Positions 31,167-39,457 of a stretch of DNA of 39,457 nucleotides are shown here, piece after piece. Source of the stretch: an uncultured Pseudomonadota bacterium (GTDB lineage Bacteria; Pseudomonadota; Gammaproteobacteria; Methylococcales; Methylomonadaceae). The stretch is taken from contig CAILJB010000124.1 in assembly GCA_903834465.1 (NCBI GenBank), positions 1 through 39,457 on the forward strand, in the 5' to 3' direction. How positions within the stretch are numbered: the stretch's first letter is position 1; each line of letters starts with the position of its first letter. A program made the position numbers and the translations under genes. The notes under the pieces are model-generated. The model did no database searches and was not told the origin of the DNA. It saw only the letters and a list, made by a program, of their open reading frames with translations.

Positions 31167-32582
31167 TTAGAATTGTCCGCCATTGACCAAAAATAACGCC
31201 CCAATACTGGCGAAAAACCCCAACAAAACAGCGGGCATCCAACGTAAATGAAACGTGAACGTATAACCTTCGCCTTCTTTCATAACACCTTTCATCAACC
31301 CCAACACATGAAGTCCAGGCGCAGAACCGATCGCAAGCAAACTCCCTCCAACCCCTAACGTTAAGGTCAGTAATAACCATTGTCCATTTGGAAAATTAGG
31401 GTGCATATTCAATACCGCAAACATCAATGTGCCGTTATCAATCGCCGCTGACGACAAACCAATCAATGTATTAGCCAAGGTAGGACTGATTTCCACAAAT
31501 AAATACTGCGCCATTGCATCTAAATAACCCAAAAAACTTAATGCGCCCACAATCATCATCGCGCCATAGAAAAATAACAACGTATCCCAATCAACGCCAG
31601 CAACGCATTTGAAAATATCGAAACCTTTTTGTGATTCGTCACAACCTACTTTTTCGGTTTGGGTTAAGTAATAACAAAAGAATTGCAATAAAGCTAAACC
31701 AAACATCATCCCCGCAATAGCTGGCATTTCAAGAAAGACGTTTGATAAAATCGTGACCGTGAATGTGATAATGAAGATAAATACCACACGTTTGCTACCG
31801 CGTTTTAATTTCGGTGTTTCTCTCACAAAAGTCGGCGTTTCTTCAGTTACAGAAAAGTGCATAATCGCCGCAGGAACTAAAAAATTAACGATGCAAGGAA
31901 TGGTCAATGCGAAAAATTCGGTGAAGTGCAACATATTTTGTTGCCAAACAAAAAAGGTCGAAATACCACCCAAAGGGCTGACTGTTCCGCCAGCATTTGC
32001 CGCGATGACGGCATTCAATCCTGCTAAACCGACAAATTTTGGCTGGTCTTTTCCGATAGCTAAGATGATATAGCCCATCAATAATCCGACCGTTAAACTG
32101 CTAATAACCAAAGATAATACAAACGCTATCACGCCTGTAATCCAAAATAATTGCCGATAATTGTATTGCCGATTAACAAGCAAAATTCGCAAACCATCGA
32201 AAATACCACGCTCGGTCATGGCGTTTAAATACGTCATCGATACTGTGATAAACAAAAATAATTCGGCATAAGCCGTTAAATTGCTTTTAAACGAAACGAC
32301 TGCCGTTTCTGCTGTGCCGTATGTGACGTAATAATGAAAAAATATCACAAACCAAATTAACGCCGAACCAAGAACCATCGGTTTTGCTTTGCTCATTTGG
32401 TGCATATCTTCTGTCATGGCGATAATGTACGCGAGAACAGTGGTTGCAACAGCAAAATAACCAACAAAATGATTCTTTAAATCTAACGGTGGCGCGGTTT
32501 CTTCTGCAAAACTAAGTGATGGCAACAGCAAAAATAAGACAAAATAAAGCCCCAGACCGCTCTTAACGAGTGCCTTTTTCAT
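31167..32582 (-). CDS. nhaD: NhaD-type sodium/proton antiporter
   Basis: Exports sodium (or lithium) in exchange for protons, helping at high salt or alkaline pH. The 471-residue protein starts with a cleavable-looking hydrophobic leader (MKKALVKSGLGLYFVLFLL...SFAEE), normal in NhaD, and has about 12 membrane segments. Conserved stretches are ANAGGTVSPLGGIS, DWDTLLFFYGAMM, SSAAIDNGTLMFAVL and GSAPGLHVLG. AGGAG precedes the start. It lies 46 bases behind kdpE on the same strand, so its expression is probably controlled by that response regulator. Confidence 0.93.
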   Translation of the reverse strand: MKKALVKSGLGLYFVLFLLLPSLSFAEETAPPLDLKNHFVGYFAVATTVLAYIIAMTEDMHQMSKAKPMVLGSALIWFVIFFHYYVTYGTAETAVVSFKSNLTAYAELFLFITVSMTYLNAMTERGIFDGLRILLVNRQYNYRQLFWITGVIAFVLSLVISSLTVGLLMGYIILAIGKDQPKFVGLAGLNAVIAANAGGTVSPLGGISTFFVWQQNMLHFTEFFALTIPCIVNFLVPAAIMHFSVTEETPTFVRETPKLKRGSKRVVFIFIITFTVTILSNVFLEMPAIAGMMFGLALLQFFCYYLTQTEKVGCDESQKGFDIFKCVAGVDWDTLLFFYGAMMIVGALSFLGYLDAMAQYLFVEISPTLANTLIGLSSAAIDNGTLMFAVLNMHPNFPNGQWLLLTLTLGVGGSLLAIGSAPGLHVLGLMKGVMKEGEGYTFTFHLRWMPAVLLGFFASIGALFLVNGGQF

Positions 32583-32628
32583 GTGAATCTCCTAAAAAAT
32601 TAAAATATTTTGGTGAATTTTTGAGTGT

Positions 32629-33330
32629 TTAATTTTCTCCATCGTACAAGCGATAACCAATGCCTGCTTCGGTGAGTAAATAGCGTGGACGAGCGCAATC
32701 GATTTCTAATTTTTGCCGCAGTTGCCGCATATAAATTCGTAAATAATGGCTATGTTCAACGTAGGATGCGCCCCAAATTTTTTCGAGTAATTGCCTGTGC
32801 GTGACCACAAAACCCGCATTGCGAACCAAAATTGAAAGTAAATTAAACTCGATGGGCGTGAGATGGATTTCTTTTTCAGCTACAAAAACTTGCCGCTTAG
32901 TTAAATCCACTTTCAAATTATCGACCTGAAAAATCTCTTGAATCGCGTTGGGTAATTTAGCCGTGCGTCTGAGCAACGCGCGGATGCGCGATAACAATTC
33001 AGCGGTGTTGAAGGGTTTGGTTAAATAATCATCCGCGCCATTGTCTAACGCTAACGTGATGTCACTTTCTTGATTTCGCGCCGACAACACGATAATCGGC
33101 AAATCCGTCCAAGTGCGTAAGCGACAAATCAGCGTTTGCCCGTCAATATCAGGCAATCCCAAATCGAGAATTAACAAATTCGGGCGTTGACTACGCACTT
33201 CGACTAATCCATCTCGACCCGTTGACATGGCAACAACCGAATAATTTTGATTTTCGAGTGTCGTGGTGAGTAACGACCGAAATTGTGGGTCATCTTCAAC
33301 CACTAAAAGCAAGGGCGATGTGTTTTTCAT
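32629..33330 (-). CDS. kdpE: KdpE-like response regulator
   Basis: A 233-residue OmpR-family regulator. The receiver domain has the acidic pocket Glu12-Asp13-Asp14, the phosphorylated Asp56 (LILDLGLP) and Lys105 (LTKPF). The DNA-binding domain is a winged helix (LTPIEFNLLSILVRNAGFVVTHRQLLEKIWG, then LRIYMRQLRQKLE), most like KdpE. Its start overlaps the kinase stop as ATGA, so the pair is translationally coupled. No kdpFABC pump lies in the window, and the gene behind it is nhaD. Confidence 0.9.
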   Translation of the reverse strand: MKNTSPLLLVVEDDPQFRSLLTTTLENQNYSVVAMSTGRDGLVEVRSQRPNLLILDLGLPDIDGQTLICRLRTWTDLPIIVLSARNQESDITLALDNGADDYLTKPFNTAELLSRIRALLRRTAKLPNAIQEIFQVDNLKVDLTKRQVFVAEKEIHLTPIEFNLLSILVRNAGFVVTHRQLLEKIWGASYVEHSHYLRIYMRQLRQKLEIDCARPRYLLTEAGIGYRLYDGEN

Positions 33331-34850
33331 AGCGTTAAACCATTTTCTTCTAAATCCATCACAGGCGGTTTTTCCAAAACGGGTAAATTAAATTTCATTT
33401 CTAAACCACCGCCTTCACGAAGCAGCGCATGAATTTCACCGCCATGCGCTTCAACAATGGCGCGACATATCGACAAACCTAACCCCACGCCGCTTTGTGC
33501 GCTTTCGGTATGAATTTGAAAAAATTTGTCGAAAATCTTTTCCAACAAATTTTCAGAAATACCCAAACCACGGTCTGCGATGGAAATGGTTAAATTCGAA
33601 GTGTTTGGCTCGACAAAAATATCAATCGGTTGTTCGACAGGCGAGTATTTATCCGCATTGTCGAGCAAATTCACGATAACTTGTTGCAACAATACGGCAT
33701 CGACATGAATCAATGCCAAATCTTGAGCAATGTGTAAATTGATTTGGCGATATTTCAATTTTTTATCTAAACAACGAAGCGCACTGCCAATAATTTCTTC
33801 GGGCGCATACCATTCTTTGTTTAACACAACTTCGCCCGTTTCAAGTTTTGCCATTTCGAGAATTTTTGTCGTCAGATCCGAAATGCGTTGCGCTTCTTCG
33901 GCAATCGCGTTGGCGAGTTTTTTTCGATTGTTTTCGGTTAAGCGTTCAGCATCGGTTTCTAAGGTTGTTGCTGCGCCGATAATCGTGGCTAACGGCGTTC
34001 GCAAATCGTGAGAAATACTGCTCAACAACGAATTACGCAAGGCTTCGGTTTGCATTTTTAACGTGGCTTCTTTGGCTTGTTCAGCTAATTTTGCGCGTTC
34101 GAGGGCGTGAATAATTTGCGTGACAAACGTCTCTAAAAATTGCTGTTGTTCTTCGACAAGTTCAATCGGATTCATCGCTAAAACGCCAATAGTTCCAAGC
34201 GAACAATTCAGCGGAATGTAGACGCAAGATTCATTCGGTAAATTATCGGTATCTTTCCCTGCCATTTGCCCATGTTGAAATACCCAATTTGCCACATTCA
34301 AATCAACGGTTTGCAATGAAATGTTTAAAGGCGATTCGTCGGGATAATGCACAAGCCGTTGCCTGTCGGGGAATAAAAACGTGTTCAAACTTTTAAATTC
34401 GGCATAAATGTGATGTACCGCGACATGGATAATTTCTTTTTCAGAACGCGATTCGGCTAAGGCTTTGCTTAATCCATAAAGTGCGGAGGCTTTACGTTCT
34501 TTGTTTTCGATGAGTTTGGATTTGACGCGCAGATTTTCAGTTAATTTACTGGTGACAGTTCCCACGATAAGCATGATGACCAGTCCCATCAAATTATCGA
34601 AATCGGCAATTTTTAAAGAAAAAATAGGCGGGGCGAAAAAAAATGCAAAGGCTGCTGCACTGATTAGCGATGCTAAAACGGAAGAAAAAAGACCAAATTG
34701 AATAGCAACAAAAAATACACCCAACAAATAAATCAGGAGAACGTTACTAGGAATGAGTATGTCACGAAAAAACCACGCTACCAGCGTTAATGCCAGTGGC
34801 ACGAGAAGGCTTAAAAGTAAATGAAAAAAAATATTCCATGGAATTTTCAT
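33327..34850 (-). CDS. KdpD-like sensor histidine kinase lacking the N-terminal sensor domain
   Basis: A 507-residue membrane kinase. It begins with four closely spaced membrane helices (about residues 10-105, DUF4118-like), then a GAF-like domain, a HisKA domain with the histidine in SSISHDLRTPLATIIGA, and an ATPase domain with NLLDNADKYS, DRGLGI and GVGLGLSI. This is the C-terminal half of KdpD. The roughly 380-residue N-terminal KdpD and universal-stress-like domains of the E. coli protein (894 residues) are absent, and the gene starts cleanly at an ATG, so it is a genuine short form rather than a fragment. The kdpE-nhaD genes follow on the same transcript. Confidence 0.88.
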   Translation of the reverse strand: MKIPWNIFFHLLLSLLVPLALTLVAWFFRDILIPSNVLLIYLLGVFFVAIQFGLFSSVLASLISAAAFAFFFAPPIFSLKIADFDNLMGLVIMLIVGTVTSKLTENLRVKSKLIENKERKASALYGLSKALAESRSEKEIIHVAVHHIYAEFKSLNTFLFPDRQRLVHYPDESPLNISLQTVDLNVANWVFQHGQMAGKDTDNLPNESCVYIPLNCSLGTIGVLAMNPIELVEEQQQFLETFVTQIIHALERAKLAEQAKEATLKMQTEALRNSLLSSISHDLRTPLATIIGAATTLETDAERLTENNRKKLANAIAEEAQRISDLTTKILEMAKLETGEVVLNKEWYAPEEIIGSALRCLDKKLKYRQINLHIAQDLALIHVDAVLLQQVIVNLLDNADKYSPVEQPIDIFVEPNTSNLTISIADRGLGISENLLEKIFDKFFQIHTESAQSGVGLGLSICRAIVEAHGGEIHALLREGGGLEMKFNLPVLEKPPVMDLEENGLTL

Positions 34851-34879
34851 GACGCATAACCTGTCAACACAACCAAAAT

Positions 34880-34953
34880 CATGCGTCGCATGTTATAGCG
34901 TTTAATATAAAAATTTCGTAATGATAAGTTTGTTAATAGGAAACAGACTGTTT
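34880..34953. promoter_or_regulatory. Two palindromes in the kdpD-suhB divergent gap
   Basis: CATGCG-T-CGCATG (34880-34892) and AAACAG-A-CTGTTT (34941-34953) are perfect 13-bp palindromes with a central base. The first lies just after a possible minus-strand -10 (TATAAC), 30 bases before the kinase gene. They are candidate regulator sites; nothing shows which protein binds. Confidence 0.3.
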
Positions 34954-35069
34954 TTATATTTATGATGGAATGCGAAAAGAGAGACGAATGAAATTAAAAA
35001 AGCACAAAGTTTAGCCAAAGATTTGTTATTCTATAGCCTTTAATCCGCTCATTTAAAAAAGAAAATTCT

Positions 35070-35864
35070 ATGCAACCCATGCTTAATATCGCAGTTCGCG
35101 CAGCCCGTAGTGCTGGCGACATCCTGCTTCGTTCTGCTGACAAAGTCACGCATTTACAAGTCGAAAACAAAGGCAAAAACGATTTTGCCACTGAAATTGA
35201 CCGAGTCGCCGAACGCGAAATCATCTCTATTATCAAAACCGCTTACCCTGACCACAGTATTCTTGCCGAAGAAAGTGGCGAACACGCGGGCAACGAATTT
35301 GTCTGGATTATCGACCCGCTCGATGGTACGACAAACTTCATTCACGGTTTTCCGCAATACGCCGTTTCCATTGCTTTGAAAGTCAAAGGACGTTTGGAAA
35401 TCGGTGTCGTTTATGACCCGTTGCGCGATGAATTATTCACGGCAAAACGTGGCGGTGGCGCGATGCTCAATAATCGCCGGATTCGCGTAACCAATTTAAC
35501 CAGTATGAAAGGTGCGTTAATTGGAACTGGTTTTCCGTTCAAAGTGCCGCAACATTTGGATGCGTATTTAGAAATGTTCCGCGCCATTACAATCGATTCT
35601 GCTGGCATTCGCCGTGCAGGTTCTGCCGCGCTGGATTTAGCCTATTTAGCCGCCGGACGCTTAGATGCGTTTTGGGAAATCGAATTGAAAGAATGGGACA
35701 TGGCGGCTGGAATTTTACTTGTCAAAGAAGCTGGCGGTGTTGCCACAGATTTTTCATTCAAAGATGGTTATTTAGAATCGGGTAACGTCATCGCAGGCAG
35801 TCCGCGTATGCACCAATTGATGTATCAATTGATTGAACCACACGTCACCGACGCATTGAAATAA
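35070..35864 (+). CDS. suhB: Inositol-1-monophosphatase family protein
   Basis: A magnesium-dependent phosphatase that in E. coli also acts in ribosomal RNA antitermination. The 264-residue protein has the metal site Glu67 (ILAEESGE), Asp82 and Asp85 (IDPLDGTTNF) and the C-terminal ELKEWDMAAG motif. Full length for SuhB. It stands at the head of a plus-strand set with alr 13 bases on. Confidence 0.94.
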   Translation: MQPMLNIAVRAARSAGDILLRSADKVTHLQVENKGKNDFATEIDRVAEREIISIIKTAYPDHSILAEESGEHAGNEFVWIIDPLDGTTNFIHGFPQYAVSIALKVKGRLEIGVVYDPLRDELFTAKRGGGAMLNNRRIRVTNLTSMKGALIGTGFPFKVPQHLDAYLEMFRAITIDSAGIRRAGSAALDLAYLAAGRLDAFWEIELKEWDMAAGILLVKEAGGVATDFSFKDGYLESGNVIAGSPRMHQLMYQLIEPHVTDALK

Positions 35865-35877
35865 CCGTTAATTCCAC

Positions 35878-36978
35878 ATGATTCGCACCGCTTACGCCGT
35901 TATCAATCTCAAAGCCATTGCACACAATGTGCAACAAGTGCGTATCGCTGCGCCATACTCAAAAGTCATGGCGGTTATTAAGGCAAATGCTTACGGACAC
36001 GGTTTATTGCGTGTCGCGCATGCGTTAGACGGTTTGGTGGAGGGTTTTGCGGTAGCGCGTGTGCAAGAAGGGGTGCGACTGCGTAAAGCCGGTTTGCAAC
36101 AACGTATTGTTGTTTTAGAAGGCTTTACCGAATGCGAAGAATTGCAGGATTTATTGTATTACGACTTAGAAGCCTCAGTGCATTCGCCGCATCAATTGGA
36201 AATTTTAAGTCGTCAAAGCGAACCTAAACCGTTAAACGTGTGGCTAAAATTAGACACCGGCATGAACCGTTTGGGTTTTAAATCGCCCGACGTGAATCGT
36301 ATTTACGAACAGTTACAACGCTGTGAACAAGTCAAAAAACCGCTCAATTTCATGACGCATTTCGCGAATGCTGACGATAAAAATGATGCTAAAACCTTGC
36401 AACAAATCGTTTTATTCAAGCAGCTCACCGCGAATTATGAAGGTGAAAAAAGTATGGCGAATTCAGCAGGCATTTTAGCGTGGCAAGATTCACAAACCGA
36501 TTGGGTACGCGCCGGCATTATGTTGTTTGGCATTTCGCCGTTTGCGGATTCGACCGGTAAACAATTGGGTTTGCAACCGTTGATGAGTTTGCATTCACGT
36601 TTGATTGCCGTGCGCGATGTGGCGGCTGGCGAAACGGTAGGTTATAGCGGCACTTGGACAAGTCCACATGCAACGAAATTAGGCGTTGTGGCGATTGGTT
36701 ACGGTGACGGTTATCCGCGTTACGCGCAAAACGGTACGCCGGTTTTGGTTAATGGTCAGCGTGTGCCGTTAGTTGGACGGGTTTCGATGGATATGATTAC
36801 GGTTGATTTGGGTTTGAATTCCACGGCGCGTGCAGGCGATTCAGTCACTTTATGGGGCGATAGTTTACCGGTCGAAGAAATCGCCATTTGCGCTAACACC
36901 ATTCCTTACACACTCGTTTGTGGCATTACGCCGCGCGTTGAAATCGTTGAATCAAAACGTTCTAACACATTTGAATAA
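35878..36978 (+). CDS. alr: Alanine racemase
   Basis: A PLP enzyme that makes D-alanine for peptidoglycan. The 366-residue protein begins TAYAVINLKAIAHNV, has the PLP lysine at Lys35 (AVIKANAYGHG) and the second catalytic base Tyr256 (GETVGYSGTW), and ends normally. It is 13 bases after suhB and is followed after 10 bases by a 37-codon gene. suhB and alr are probably co-transcribed. Confidence 0.95.
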   Translation: MIRTAYAVINLKAIAHNVQQVRIAAPYSKVMAVIKANAYGHGLLRVAHALDGLVEGFAVARVQEGVRLRKAGLQQRIVVLEGFTECEELQDLLYYDLEASVHSPHQLEILSRQSEPKPLNVWLKLDTGMNRLGFKSPDVNRIYEQLQRCEQVKKPLNFMTHFANADDKNDAKTLQQIVLFKQLTANYEGEKSMANSAGILAWQDSQTDWVRAGIMLFGISPFADSTGKQLGLQPLMSLHSRLIAVRDVAAGETVGYSGTWTSPHATKLGVVAIGYGDGYPRYAQNGTPVLVNGQRVPLVGRVSMDMITVDLGLNSTARAGDSVTLWGDSLPVEEIAICANTIPYTLVCGITPRVEIVESKRSNTFE

Positions 36979-36988
36979 TTGAATTTCT

Positions 36989-37102
36989 ATGAATAATTAC
37001 GAACAAAGCAAAACAGCACGGCGCGTTGCCGCTGTGGTTTATTTAATCTTTATGGCATTTATTTTGGGTGGCACTTATTTATCACAACATCCGCTGCTAT
37101 AA
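36989..37102 (+). CDS. Short single-helix membrane peptide (37 aa)
   Basis: ATG at 36989 opens 37 codons: MNNYEQSKTARR, then a membrane helix VAAVVYLIFMAFILGGTYLS and QHPLL. The basic residues before the helix suggest an inside start. It is 10 bases behind alr on the same strand. No family recognised; no clear ribosome site beyond coupling to alr. The clean charge-helix layout is the reason to list it. Confidence 0.5.
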   Translation: MNNYEQSKTARRVAAVVYLIFMAFILGGTYLSQHPLL

Positions 37103-37174
37103 AAAAACCTACTTCTTTACTAGGGTATTAAACCTCTCTAAAATACCAGTTAAATTAACTTATCGAGAAAACCC

Positions 37175-39457
37175 ATGTCCGCAAATAACGCTGAAATTAA
37201 CAATCTTTTAAATCAAGAATATAAACAAGGTTTTGTAAGCGATATTGAAGCAGATACGTTTGCGGCAGGTTTAAACGAAGACGTAATTGCTCAATTATCG
37301 AAAGTGAAAGGCGAACCTGATTTCATGTTGGAATATCGGTTAAAAGCCTTTCGTCATTGGCAAAAAATGCCATCGCCTGATTGGGCGCAACTCAAAATAG
37401 ACCCGATTGATTATCAAGCGATTAGCTACTATTCCGCGCCCAAAAGTAAAAACAAACCGAAAAGTTTGGATGAAATTGACCCTGAAATTTTAGAAGCCTA
37501 CAAAAAATTAGGTATTCCGCTTGCCGAACAAGAACAATTAGCAGGCATCGCGGTTGATGCGGTATTTGATAGCGTTTCAGTTGCCACGACTTTCAAAGGG
37601 AAATTGCACGATGTAGGTGTGATTTTTTGCCCGATTTCTGAGGCGATTCGTGATTATCCTGAATTGGTGAAAGAGTATTTAAGTTCAGTCGTTTCGGTTG
37701 GAGATAATTTTTTTGCGGCGTTAAATTCAGCCGTTTTTACCGATGGTTCGTTTGTGTATATTCCAAAAGGCGTGCGTTGCCCGATGGAACTTTCGACGTA
37801 TTTTCGTATCAATGCCAGCAACACGGGGCAGTTTGAACGGACGTTGATTATTGCCGATGAAGGCAGTTATGTGTCGTATTTGGAAGGCTGTCATCCATCG
37901 GGTGAACAGGTTTTAACGCCAAAAGGTTGGCAAGAAATTCAAACTTTAAAATCGGGTGATACCGTTTATGACCACAACGGCGACCCACAAAGAGTGAAAT
38001 CGTTGATGGTGCGAAATTATCACGGTGACATGATTACTGTGCGTCCTGTTTCGCGCCACAACACGTTTCGTTTGACAACAGAGCATCCCGTTTTAGCGAT
38101 TAAACGCGAAGTTGTGCAAGTCAAACGTGCGTCGCGTAATCCAAATTGGTTACCCGAAGTTTCTACGCAAAAATTGCTGGAAGCAGAACCTGCATGGCTG
38201 TCTGCAAAAGAATTGGAAGCTGGAGATTTTATTTTTGTGTCTAAATTGGCGCATCAAATTGAATCACAATTTACAGATGCCGAAGTCGAATTGTTAGGCT
38301 ATTACTTAGCGGAAGGTAGTTCCTATTTCAATACGGCAAACAAACAATATACAAATCAACTTTCGTTTGGTTTGCATGAAAAATTGTTAGTGCAACACGT
38401 TAAAAAATTAACCGAGCAAGTCACTGGCAGACCTGTTTATTTGACGGAACAAATTGATAGAAATGGCGCGAGTTTGTCGTTTTATTCTGAGCATTATCAC
38501 AATTGGTTTATCGAACACGTTGGCAAAGGTGCGACAAATAAAATCTTGAGCGATGCGTTAATGAGTTTGCCACCAGCGCAAATTAAAATTTTCTTGGATG
38601 CTTATTTGGCAGGTGATGGAAATATCTGCGAACGACGTAATTCTAAAATGATTCGTTTCTGTACTGCGTCAAAAAAGTTAGCCGAGCAAGTTCAAATGCT
38701 TTTGAATTACGTTGGTATTTTTGCGTGGATTCAAACACGCGCTGGCGGCGAAACGAAATTTTCAAATCAATCAGACAGAATTATCAATCGTCAACCTTTG
38801 TATCACGTTGGTTACACAGCGGATAAAACGTGGGACATGGTTCGTGAAACGGAAGATTATTTTATCGTGCCAATTCGTGAAGTCAGTTATGAACCATTTG
38901 AAGATTTAGTGTTTAACATTGAAGTTGAAAATACACACAGTTATTTAGTCAAAGGTGTAGCGGTTCACAATTGCTCTGCGCCCCAACGCGACGAAAACCA
39001 GCTCCACGCGGCTGTCGTCGAATTGGTCGCGTTGAAAGATGCCGAAATCAAATACTCAACCGTGCAAAATTGGTATCCAGGCGACAAAGAAGGCAAAGGC
39101 GGAATTTATAATTTCGTGACCAAACGCGCGTATTGCAAGGGCGATAATTCCAAAGTGTCGTGGACGCAAGTTGAAACAGGTTCGGCGATTACTTGGAAAT
39201 ACCCCAGTTGCATTTTGAAAGGTGATAATTCGGTCGGTGAATTTTATTCGGTTGCCGTCACGAACAATTTGCAACAAGCCGACACAGGCACAAAAATGAT
39301 TCACGTCGGCAAAAACACCAAAAGCACCATCATTTCCAAAGGCATTTCCGCTGGCAAAGCGCAAAACACTTATCGCGGTTTGGTCAAAATTTCCAGCAAA
39401 GCCGAAAACGCCCGAAATTATACGCAATGTGATTCGCTACTCGTTGGCGATAAATGC
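37175..39457 (+). CDS. sufB: SufB Fe-S scaffold subunit with an intein, 3' end off the window
   Basis: SufB is the core scaffold of the SufBCD iron-sulfur assembly complex. From ATG at 37175 the frame stays open for 761 codons to the edge. The N-extein is 238 residues (ends EGSYVSYLEG), then a 361-residue intein, then a C-extein starting CSAPQRDENQLHAAVVELVAL. Joined, the extein reads SYLEG-CSAPQRDENQLHAA, which is the standard SufB sequence, so splicing restores a normal protein of about 480 residues, of which about 80 are missing here. The intein splits off at the conserved cysteine corresponding to the one at the same place in the Mycobacterium tuberculosis SufB intein. No sufR or iscR gene is visible upstream; the 37103-37174 gap holds a GGTATT..AATACC inverted repeat. 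Confidence 0.93.
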   Translation, partial: MSANNAEINNLLNQEYKQGFVSDIEADTFAAGLNEDVIAQLSKVKGEPDFMLEYRLKAFRHWQKMPSPDWAQLKIDPIDYQAISYYSAPKSKNKPKSLDEIDPEILEAYKKLGIPLAEQEQLAGIAVDAVFDSVSVATTFKGKLHDVGVIFCPISEAIRDYPELVKEYLSSVVSVGDNFFAALNSAVFTDGSFVYIPKGVRCPMELSTYFRINASNTGQFERTLIIADEGSYVSYLEGCHPSGEQVLTPKGWQEIQTLKSGDTVYDHNGDPQRVKSLMVRNYHGDMITVRPVSRHNTFRLTTEHPVLAIKREVVQVKRASRNPNWLPEVSTQKLLEAEPAWLSAKELEAGDFIFVSKLAHQIESQFTDAEVELLGYYLAEGSSYFNTANKQYTNQLSFGLHEKLLVQHVKKLTEQVTGRPVYLTEQIDRNGASLSFYSEHYHNWFIEHVGKGATNKILSDALMSLPPAQIKIFLDAYLAGDGNICERRNSKMIRFCTASKKLAEQVQMLLNYVGIFAWIQTRAGGETKFSNQSDRIINRQPLYHVGYTADKTWDMVRETEDYFIVPIREVSYEPFEDLVFNIEVENTHSYLVKGVAVHNCSAPQRDENQLHAAVVELVALKDAEIKYSTVQNWYPGDKEGKGGIYNFVTKRAYCKGDNSKVSWTQVETGSAITWKYPSCILKGDNSVGEFYSVAVTNNLQQADTGTKMIHVGKNTKSTIISKGISAGKAQNTYRGLVKISSKAENARNYTQCDSLLVGDKC
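37889..38971 (+). mobile_element. Intein in SufB with LAGLIDADG homing endonuclease
   Basis: A protein-splicing element of 361 residues in frame within sufB. Block A starts with Cys1 (CHPSGEQVLTPKGWQEIQTL), block B has TTEHPVLA with the catalytic Thr-x-x-His, block F reads VFNIEVENTHSYLVKG, and block G ends VAVHN before the +1 cysteine. All splicing residues (Cys1, block B His, the final His-Asn, Cys+1) are present. Two LAGLIDADG-like helices are present: LLGYYLAEGS at about 38294-38323 and FLDAYLAGDGN at about 38591-38623, with Glu and Asp as acidic residues, so the endonuclease looks intact and the element possibly still able to home. Confidence 0.95.

Noticed and set aside
31051-31380. 109-codon minus-strand frame overlapping the 3' end of nhaD
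   Set aside because: Out-of-frame reading of the nhaD 3' end; covers two hairpin terminators.
39056-39427. 123-codon minus-strand frame at the right edge
   Set aside because: It lies wholly opposite the conserved C-extein of sufB.
1-39457. CRISPR arrays, tRNA or rRNA genes, prophage or IS elements
   Set aside because: No regularly spaced repeats, cloverleaf genes or transposase genes were recognised on reading either strand.

Overview
The window looks like the chromosome of a low-GC gammaproteobacterial methanotroph (order Methylococcales). The main reason is a complete soluble methane monooxygenase (sMMO) cluster, mmoX-mmoY-mmoB-mmoZ-mmoD-mmoC, followed by a small unknown gene, a GroEL-like mmoG and a sigma-54 activator mmoR. 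MmoX reads through with all six di-iron ligands at the same residue numbers as the Methylococcus capsulatus enzyme. The phosphoketolase/acetate kinase pair and the B12 genes fit a methylotroph. Genus cannot be fixed from this window.

Layout. 1-6401 is a cobalamin region. cbiA runs leftward off the edge. A sigma-70-like promoter and cobalamin riboswitch drive btuB and a BtuM-like membrane protein. After a terminator come cobD, cbiB and bluB, which make the aminopropanol arm, attach it, and make the lower base. 6402-15870 is the sMMO region. It has a textbook sigma-54 promoter with upstream palindromes and an IHF-like site, a leader able to form alternative hairpins, the structural genes, the 101-aa gene, mmoG, a terminator, then mmoR.

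15867-19577 (minus strand) is a trkA-trkH-hslO set for potassium uptake and redox chaperoning. It meets mmoR tail to tail with overlapping stop codons. 19732-22737 is mrcB-lolA (envelope). 22984-23958 encodes an abundant-looking outer-membrane beta-barrel with its own promoter and terminator. 24149-24340 is a small unknown gene, followed by a 126-bp inverted-repeat element, then slyD and fabI.

25982-29970 holds ackA, two short membrane-protein ORFs, and xfp; together Xfp and AckA can turn sugar phosphates into acetate plus ATP. 30062-31009 is a ZIP metal transporter. 34850-31167 (minus strand) reads kdpD-like kinase, kdpE, nhaD: a truncated KdpDE pair linked to a Na+/H+ antiporter rather than to a Kdp pump. 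35070-37102 holds suhB, alr and a 37-aa membrane peptide gene. From 37175 to the right edge is sufB, interrupted by a 361-aa intein with both splicing blocks and LAGLIDADG endonuclease motifs.

The observations most worth checking are the SufB intein, the regulatory architecture and foldable leader of mmoX, the BtuM-like gene under the riboswitch, the kdpD'-kdpE-nhaD unit, and the unannotated small genes between ackA and xfp. I saw no tRNA, rRNA, CRISPR array or insertion sequence.
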